Below, piece after piece: positions 8,188-16,200 of a DNA stretch of 64,000 bases. The first letter of the stretch is position 1. Each line of letters starts with the position of its first letter. The notes under the pieces were generated by a model. That model made no database searches, was not told where the DNA came from, and saw only the letters and a list, made by a program, of their open reading frames with translations. The translations under genes and the position numbers were made by a program. The DNA comes from Pseudomonadota bacterium (GTDB lineage Bacteria > Desulfobacterota > Desulfovibrionia > Desulfovibrionales > Desulfovibrionaceae), in NCBI GenBank assembly GCA_023390395.1, contig JAEWCY010000018.1, positions 25,361-89,360 on the forward strand, written 5' to 3'.

Positions 8188-8220
8188 CATCAGCATTGTT
8201 TGGGAGAAGATCATTCAAGC

Positions 8221-8264
8221 GTCATGACCGCGAAAGGCGCAAAGACGCCTTTCGCGGTCGTGAC
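8221..8264. terminator. Bidirectional hairpin between convergent genes
   Basis: A 19-bp stem (8221-8239 with 8246-8264; one G-T mismatch) and a 6-nt loop lie between the rightward gene ending at 8187 and the leftward histidine kinase ending at 8266. There is no clear U-tract, so termination strength is uncertain. Confidence 0.6.
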
Positions 8265-8265
8265 G

Positions 8266-10035
8266 CTAAGGGAGATCGGGCGTCCGCTCCTGAGCCAGGG
8301 GCAGCTCCACGATGAAGGTCGTGCCCGCGTCGCCCGTGACGAAGCGTATATCGCCGCGATGGTCTTCGACGATGCGCTGGCACACGGCCAGGCCCAGGCC
8401 CGTGCCGGATTCCTTGGTGGTGCAGAAGGGGTCGAACACCCGGGCGCGCACGCTTTCGGGGATGCCGCCGCCGGTGTCGGCCACGGTGAGCCGGAACTTG
8501 CCGGCCACGGATTCGCTCGCGATCACCAGCCGGCCGCCGCCCTCCATGGCCTCGGCGGCGTTCTTCATGAGGTTGAGCAGCACCTGCCGCATGCGGTCGG
8601 CGTCGTGGGGCACGGGCGGCAGGGACGTGTCCAGGCGGACCTCCGGCACGATCCCCCGGGCCTCCAGGGCCGGGCGCATCACGGCCAGGGAGCCGCGCAC
8701 GGTTTCGTTGATGTCCCGGGCCTCGATGTGCGGCGCGGCCGGGCGGGTGAAATCGCGCACCTCGTTTAAAAGCGATTCCAGGCGTTTGGCCTCGGCCTCG
8801 ATGATGGCCAGCTTCTCGGCGTCCTTGTCGTCTTCGGCCAGGTGGCGACGCACCTGGCCGGCGAAGCCGCCCATGAGCATGAGGGGATTTTTTATCTCGT
8901 GGGAGAGCCGGGCCGCGGCCTCGCCGATGGCCGCGAAGCGTTCGGAGCGGATGAGCTTCTCCTGAGCCCCGAGCAGTTCCCGGGCCGTCTTGTCCACCTC
9001 GCGGGAAAGGGTGGTGTTCCAGCGCAGGGCGAAATGCATGACCGTGGCGAAGCCCGCGAACACCATCAGCTCGAACAGCCCCACCAGCAGCCACTGCCGC
9101 ACCACCAGCCGGCCGATGAGCCCCTCGACCTCGTCCTGGGGCGCGGCCAGGGCCACGGCCCAGCGGTTGCCCGCGTCCCGGCCCGGGTCCAGGAAGGCCG
9201 GACAAAACGCCGCGTACTTCTTGACCTCGCCCACCCGGCCCCGGTGCCAGCCCGAGACGTACCAGTCCGTGCCCCGCTCGCCGGCCATGACCCGCTTCTC
9301 GATGAGCCAGCGCAGCCGCGACCAGTCGATGTCCGGATTGCGTTCCCGGCGCACGTCCAGGGAATCCCGGCCGATGAAGTCGGTTTCGTAGTGGTCCAGG
9401 AACACGCCCTTGTCGTCCACGACCCAGGCGTAGCCGGTGCGGCCGGACTGCACGCCGTGGGCGTAGCGGGCGGCCACGGCCAGGGCGTCCACCACGAGGA
9501 TCACCCCGCCCGGGCGGGCGCGGGCGTCGTCCAGGGAGATGGCCATGGGGAGCAGCCGACGGCCGGCGAAAGGTCCTTCGGACGGCGTGAAGGCCCGGCC
9601 CGTGGCCACGTGGCCGGGCCCTTCGGTCGCGGCCAGGACGTCGCCGCAGGCGGCCGGGCACAGGCCGGCCGCGTCCAGGGCCGCGCCTGAAGGTTCGAAA
9701 AAGCGCGGCCGGGCCTCCCCCGGCGTCTGCACGCCCAGGGCGACCACGTTCCACCGGGCCAGGGGGCCCAACAAAGCCGGCCCGGGAAGCCACGGCTTGC
9801 CGTCCGAAGCCGCGTCGCGCCAGCCCGGGGCCATGTCCTCGAGGCTCGTGCGCAGAAAGGCGACGTGGTCGACGATGTCTTCGGCGATCTTCTGGGCCAG
9901 GAGCAACTGCTGGGTGTTGAACTGCTCGGTGACCAGGGCCTCGACATCGGTCTTGGCCCGATACCCCATCCCGGCCACGGCCACGGTCAGCAGCGCGAAC
10001 ACCAGGCAGGCGACGAGGATGTGCTTGCGAGTCAT
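8266..10035 (-). CDS. Cache-domain sensor histidine kinase
   Basis: A 589-residue membrane kinase. A first membrane helix spans about residues 5-25 (HILVACLVFALLTVAVAG). A large extracytoplasmic Cache-type sensor follows, with the signature GYAWVVDDKGVFLDHYETD and DFIGRDS, then a second helix (LLVGLFELMVFAGFATVM). The HisKA dimerisation region has the phospho-acceptor His near residue 378 in RLSHEIKNPL. The HATPase part shows NLMKNAAEA, DTGGGIP and the GTGLGLAV lid. The start at 10035 follows GGAGGG and gives a normal first helix. No response regulator is adjacent, so it is an orphan; the partner and ligand are unknown. It is divergent from the giant repeat-protein gene. Confidence 0.9.
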   Translation of the reverse strand: MTRKHILVACLVFALLTVAVAGMGYRAKTDVEALVTEQFNTQQLLLAQKIAEDIVDHVAFLRTSLEDMAPGWRDAASDGKPWLPGPALLGPLARWNVVALGVQTPGEARPRFFEPSGAALDAAGLCPAACGDVLAATEGPGHVATGRAFTPSEGPFAGRRLLPMAISLDDARARPGGVILVVDALAVAARYAHGVQSGRTGYAWVVDDKGVFLDHYETDFIGRDSLDVRRERNPDIDWSRLRWLIEKRVMAGERGTDWYVSGWHRGRVGEVKKYAAFCPAFLDPGRDAGNRWAVALAAPQDEVEGLIGRLVVRQWLLVGLFELMVFAGFATVMHFALRWNTTLSREVDKTARELLGAQEKLIRSERFAAIGEAAARLSHEIKNPLMLMGGFAGQVRRHLAEDDKDAEKLAIIEAEAKRLESLLNEVRDFTRPAAPHIEARDINETVRGSLAVMRPALEARGIVPEVRLDTSLPPVPHDADRMRQVLLNLMKNAAEAMEGGGRLVIASESVAGKFRLTVADTGGGIPESVRARVFDPFCTTKESGTGLGLAVCQRIVEDHRGDIRFVTGDAGTTFIVELPLAQERTPDLP

Positions 10036-10122
10036 CGGCCCTCCGATGCTCGTCCAAATAGCGGAATCCCCCCGCCCGCGCAATCCGGACTCCCAAGCCC
10101 CCCACCGGGCGGCCGTGAAGGT

Positions 10123-10139
10123 TTGGCGCTTTTCTTGCC
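10123..10139 (+). promoter_or_regulatory. Sigma-54 promoter for giant repeat gene
   Basis: TTGGCGCTTTTCTTGCC contains the -24 GG and -12 GC exactly 10 nt apart, with TGGC and TTGC matching the sigma-54 consensus. It lies about 80 nt before the ATG at 10218. No activator gene is adjacent. Confidence 0.65.
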
Positions 10140-10217
10140 TGAGCACTCCCAGCCAGGGTCGTCTCGGCAAAAATTTCCCATTGGAAAGGATGACGGGCAG
10201 GCAAGGAGCAGCGTTCC

Positions 10218-13200
10218 ATGACAGTCCCCACCATAGACGCCTACACTCCGGACGCCATTGCGGCGCTGACCACAACCCAGCTCAAAGGCCTCGGCGCGAC
10301 TGGTTTTTCTTCACTCGTCGCCGCCCAGGTCGCAGCCCTCTCCGCCACCCAGCTCGCGGCCCTGACCACCTCCCAGGCCGCCGCCCTGACCGTGGACCAG
10401 ATCGTCTCCTTCAGCGCGGCACAGTTTTCCGCCCTGACCAAGACGCAGATCGCGGTCTTCACCCCGGACGAAATCGCCTCCCTGTCCCTGACCCAGTTGG
10501 CCGGGCTCACGGCCGGAGACATCACCGAACTGACCACCACCCAGGTCTCCCAGTTGACCGCCACCCAACTGGCCGCCCTGACCACGACCCAGTTGCAGGG
10601 CATGACGTCCACCCAGGTCCGGGCCCTTTCCGATTCCCAGGTCGCCGCCCTGTCCACCACCCAGTTTTCCTCCCTGACCGCCACCCAGCTCAAGGGGCTC
10701 AACACGACCTGCGTCGCCGCCCTGAGCACGGACCAGTTGGCGGCCATGACCACGACGCAGCTTTCCTCCCTGGCCGCCACCCAGATCAGGGCGCTCTCCG
10801 AGGACCAGGTCGGGCAGTTGACCACCACCCAACTCGCCAGCTTCACGGCCACGGAAATCGGGGCCCTGTCCACGGGCCAGGTGCAGCGGCTCTCGACCGA
10901 GCAGCTCGCGGCCCTTTCCACCACCCAGGTCAAGTCCATAAACACCTTTTCCTTCGCCGGCCTGACCGCGACGCAAATCCAGAGCCTGTCCACGACGCAG
11001 ATCGCGGCCCTCTCCGCCGTCCAGCTCAAGAGCCTCGACGGCGGCCAGGTTTCCGCCCTGTCCACCACCCAGATCGCGGCCTTAAGCGGCACCCAGCTCT
11101 CCTCGCTCTCCACCACCGGCATCGACGCCCTGTCCGCCGAACAGCTCGCCGCCCTGAGCACGACCCAGATCGCCTCGGTCGGCGTGACCTTCATCAGCAA
11201 CCTCAACCAGACCCAGACCGCCTCCCTGTCCGCCGAACAGTTCCAGTCCCTGACCACGACGCAGATTCGCGGCCTGACCAGCACCGACGTCAGCGAACTG
11301 AACATGACCGACCTGGCCCTGCTGACGGAGACGCAGATCGCCGCCTTCACCAGCAGCCAGGCCAAGGGGCTCACCGAGGACCAGATCGCCGCCCTGTCCA
11401 CCACCCAGGTGGCCGCCCTGACCGCCACCGCGTCCACTCCCCTGGTGGAAACCCAGATCGCCGCCCTGTCCGCGGCGCAGCTCGCCGTCCTGACCACCAC
11501 CGCCCTGCGGGGACTGAGCGCCGGCGAAATCGGCACACTGACCGCAACGCAGCTGGCCGCCCTGTCCACGACCCAGATGGCCGCCCTGACCATCACCCAG
11601 ATCAAGGGGATCACGGCCGACCAGATTCCCCTGCTGTCCACCAGCCAGATCAGGGCGCTGGCGACCACCCAGGTCGCCGCCCTGACCGCCACCGCCGCCT
11701 CGGCCCTGACCGGCGACCAGCTCGACGCCATGACGACCTCGCAGATCGCGAGCCTTTCGGGCGCGTCCGTGAGCGGCTTGAGCCTGGCCCAATTTTCGGT
11801 CCTTGACGCGGCCCAGATCGCCGCCCTGACCACCACCCAGCTCAAGTCCCTCACCAGCACCGACGTCGCGGAACTGAGCCTGACGGAACTGGCCTGCCTG
11901 AGCCAAACGCAGATTTCCGCCCTCACCAGCACGGCCGTGGCCGGCCTGACCGAGGACCAGATCGGCGTGCTGTCCACCACGCAGATCCGGGGGCTGTCCA
12001 CGGCCGCCGTGGCCGGGCTCGCCGACACGCAGATCGCGGCCATGTCCGCCGCCCAGGTGGCCGCCCTGACCACCAGCCAACTGCAACGGCTCAGCAGCAA
12101 CGCCGTAAGCGGCCTGACCGTCACCCAGTTCGCCGCCCTGACCACCACCGAGGTGGCTTCCCTGACGGCCACCCAGATCAAGGGCCTGACCGCCACCCAG
12201 GCCGCGGCCCTGAGCACCGCCCAGCTTTCCGCCCTCACCGCCGCCCAGGTCTCGGCCCTGACCTCCACGGCCGTGGACGCCCTGTCGGCCACCCAGCTCG
12301 CGGGCATGACCACCACGCAACTGCGGGGCCTGACCAGCTCCAACCTGGGCGAACTCACCACGACCCAGCTCGCCGGACTGTCCACGGCCCAGATCGCCGC
12401 CCTGACCCCAGCCCAGATCCGGGGCCTTTCCGCCACGGACCTCGGCGAACTGCCCCTGACCGTGGTCCAGGCCCTGACGGCCACCCAGATCGCCTCGCTG
12501 ACCGCCGCCGGCGCTTCGGGCCTGACCGAAGAGCAACTGGCCGGCCTTTCCGACACCCAGATCAAGGCCCTGACCGCCACGGCCCTTTCGGGCCTGGCCG
12601 ACACCCAGTTGTCCGCCCTGTCCGCGACGCAGCTCGGCAAGCTCTCCCCCACGGCGATCAGCGGCCTGACCTCCACGCAGATCGCCAACCTGACGGAAAC
12701 GCAGTTGGCCGCCCTGCAGACCACGCAGATTTCCGCCCTGACCAAGACGCAGCTCGGCAACCTGACCGACGACCAGCTGGCCGCCCTGTCCGCCACGCAG
12801 CTCGCCCGGCTGACCACCACCCAGATGGCCGCCCTGTCTTCCGGCGCCGTGGACGGCCTGACCGAGACCCAACTGGCCGCCCTGACCGTGACCCAGCTGC
12901 GCGCCTTGTCCGGCACCTCGGTCAGCGCCCTGACCTCCACCCAGATGGCCGCCCTGTCGGCCACGCAGATCGCCGCCCTGACGTCCACGCAGCTTTCGGG
13001 CCTCACCGAAGACGACGTCCGCGAGCTGAGCCTGACCGAACTGGCCCTTTTGACCTCCACCCAGATTTCCGGCCTGACCGCCACCGCCCTTTCCGGCCTG
13101 ACCACCGAACAGATCGCCGCCCTGTCGCCGACGCAGATTTCCGGCCTGACCCGCACGCAAACCGCGGCCCTCGACACGGAGCAGATCGAAGCCCTGTCCG

Positions 13201-16200
13201 CCACCCAGGTCGCCGGCCTGACCGCCACCGCCCTCGGCGGCCTGGCGAGCACGGCCGCGGCCGCCCTGTCCGCCGCCCAACTGGCCGGGCTGACCGCCGC
13301 CCAGATTGCCGGCCTGGGCACCTCCGGCCTGTCCGGACTGACCGACACCCAGATCGCCGGGCTGACCTCGACCCAGCTCTCCGGCTTGACCGCCACCCAG
13401 TTCGCCGCCCTGTCCGACACGGCCGCGGCCGCCCTGACCGCCACGCAGCTCTCGGCCATGACCACCACCCAACTGCGGGGCCTGACCGCCACGGACGTGA
13501 GCGCCCTGTCCGCCACCCAGATGGGGGCGCTCTCCGCCACCCAGTTGGCCGCCCTGACCGCCACCCAGATCAAGGGCCTGACCAGCACGGACATAAGCGA
13601 GCTGACCCTCACCGAACTGGCGGCCCTGACCTCCAGCCAGATCGCCGCCATGACCGCCACCGCCCTGGAGGGACTCTCCCCCACCCAGGCCGCCGCCCTG
13701 AGCACGACGCAGCTCAAGGGGCTTTCCAGCAACATCGTGGCCGGCCTGGCCGACACCCAATTGGCCGCCCTGTCGGCCGACCAGATTTCCGCCCTGACCA
13801 CCACGGCCCTGCGGGGACTCGCCGGCTCGCAGCTCGACGGCCTGACCGTCACCCAACTGGCCGCCCTGTCCGACAAGCAGATGGCGGCGCTCACCGCCAC
13901 GGCGCTCGGCAGCCTGACCGCCACCCAAGCGGCGGCGCTCACCACCACCCAGTTGCGGGCGCTCACCGCCTCCCAGGTGGCCGGGCTCTCCTCCACGGCC
14001 GTGGCCGCCCTGTCCACCACGCAGTTGGCCGCCCTGACCACCGCCCAGGTGCAGGGCATCGACAGCCAGGGCGTCAGCGCCCTGACCGCCACCCAGATCG
14101 CGGCCATGTCCACCAGCCAGATCAAGGCCCTGACCACCACGCAGATCGCCGGGCTGACCAGCACCGACGTGGCCGAACTGACGACGACCCAGTTCGCCGC
14201 CCTGACCGCCGCCCAGTTCGCGGCGCTCACCGCCTCGGCCGTGGCCGGGCTCACCACCGAGCAGATGGCGCTGCTCACCACCACGCAGGTCCGGGGCCTG
14301 ACGGCCACGGCCGTGGGCGCGCTGTCCGAAACCCAGTTGGGGACTCTGTCCGAAACCCAGATCGGGGCACTGAGCGCCACCGCTTTGTCGGGGCTGACCG
14401 CGACCGAGGCCGCCGCCCTGACCCAGACCCAGCTGGCGGCCCTGTCCCGCACCCAGATCGCCGCCCTGCCCGAGGCGGCCGTGGCCGCCCTGTCCGCCAC
14501 CCAGTTGGCCGACCTGTCCACGAGCCAGCTCGGGGCGCTCACGGCGGACCAGCTCGGAGCCCTTTCCACCCGGCAGTTGACGACGCTCGACGCGACCCAG
14601 TTGGCGGCCCTTTCCACCACGGCCCTGGCCGGCCTCGACGCGGCCCAGATCGGCTCGCTGACCACCACCCAACTGGCCGACCTGTCCACGAGCCAGGTGG
14701 CCGCCCTGTCGGCCGCGGCCGTGGCCGGACTCACCACCACCCAGGTGGCCGCCCTTTCGCCGAGCCAACTGGCGGCCATGAACGCCACGGAGATAAGGGC
14801 GTTGAGCGACAGCCAGATCGCCGCCCTGTCCACCACCCAGATCCAGAGCCTGACCATCACCCAGTTGCGGGCCATGACCGCGACGCAAATCGGCGACCTG
14901 ACCACCACGCAGATCGACGCCCTGACCACGGCCCAACTGGCCGGCATGACCGCCACCGGCATGGCCAGCCTGACCTCGACGCAAGTGGCCAGCCTCGACG
15001 CCAGCCAGATCGCCGCCCTGTCCACGACCCAGATCGCCGCCCTGACCACCACCGCCGTGGCCGGGCTCACGGACACGGCCATCGCCGCCCTGTCCACCCG
15101 CCAGGTGGCGGCCATGACCTCCGACCAGGTCGCCGCCCTGTCCACGGGGCAAATCGGCGCCCTGACCGCCTCCCAGTGGGCGGCCCTGACCACCACCGAG
15201 ATCGCGGGGCTCACGGACACGCAGCTGGCCGCCCTGACCAACACCCAGTTGGCCGCCCTGTCCGCCAGCCAGATCGCCGCCCTGTCCCCGACCGCCATCG
15301 ACGGTCTGACGACCACGGCCATGGCCAGCCTGTCCGTGACCCAGATCGCCGCCCTGTCCGTGACGGACCTGGCCGTTCTCGGCAGCACGCAGATGGCCGC
15401 CCTGACCACGACCCAGCTGGCCGCTTTGACCGCCACCCAGATCGGAGCCCTGTCCGAGACGGCCGTGTCCGGGCTGACGGCCACGGAACTGACCGCCCTG
15501 ACCACGGACCAGTTCGCGGCGCTGACCTCCACCCAGATCGGGGCCCTGACCGAAACGCAGTTGGCCGGGTTGTCCACGACCCGCATGGCCGCCCTGACCC
15601 TGACCCAGATCAGCGGCCTGGAATCGACCCAGATCGCGGCCCTGTCCGCCGACCAGTTGGCCGCCCTGTCCGCCGACCAGTTGGCCGCCCTGTCCGTGGC
15701 CGGCGTGGACGGCTTCGACGCCACGGCCATGCGGGGCCTGACCACGACCCAGATCGCGGCGCTCAACGCCACGCAGATGGCGTCGCTCAACGAAACGCAG
15801 CTCGCGGCCCTGTCCGCCACCCAACTGGCCGCCCTGTCCGCCACCCAACTGCGGGCCATGACGAGCACGGGCATCGCCGCCCTGACCGAAAGTCAGGTCG
15901 CGGCCCTGTCCGCCACCCAGATTTCCGCCCTGACCGCCACCCAGATGGGGGCGCTCACCACCGGCCAGGTCCAGGCCTTGAGCGAAACCCAGCTGGCCGC
16001 CCTGACCACCACGCAAGTCGCGGCGCTTTCCACCACGGCCGTGGCCGGACTCACCACCACCGAACTGGCCATGCTGACCACCCGCCAGCTGGCCGCCCTG
16101 ACCGCCACCCAGTTCGGCGCGCTGTCCGTCACCCAGCTCGGGGCGCTGACCACGGCCCAGATCGGCGTGCTGACCACCACGGAAATCAGCGGCCTGACCG

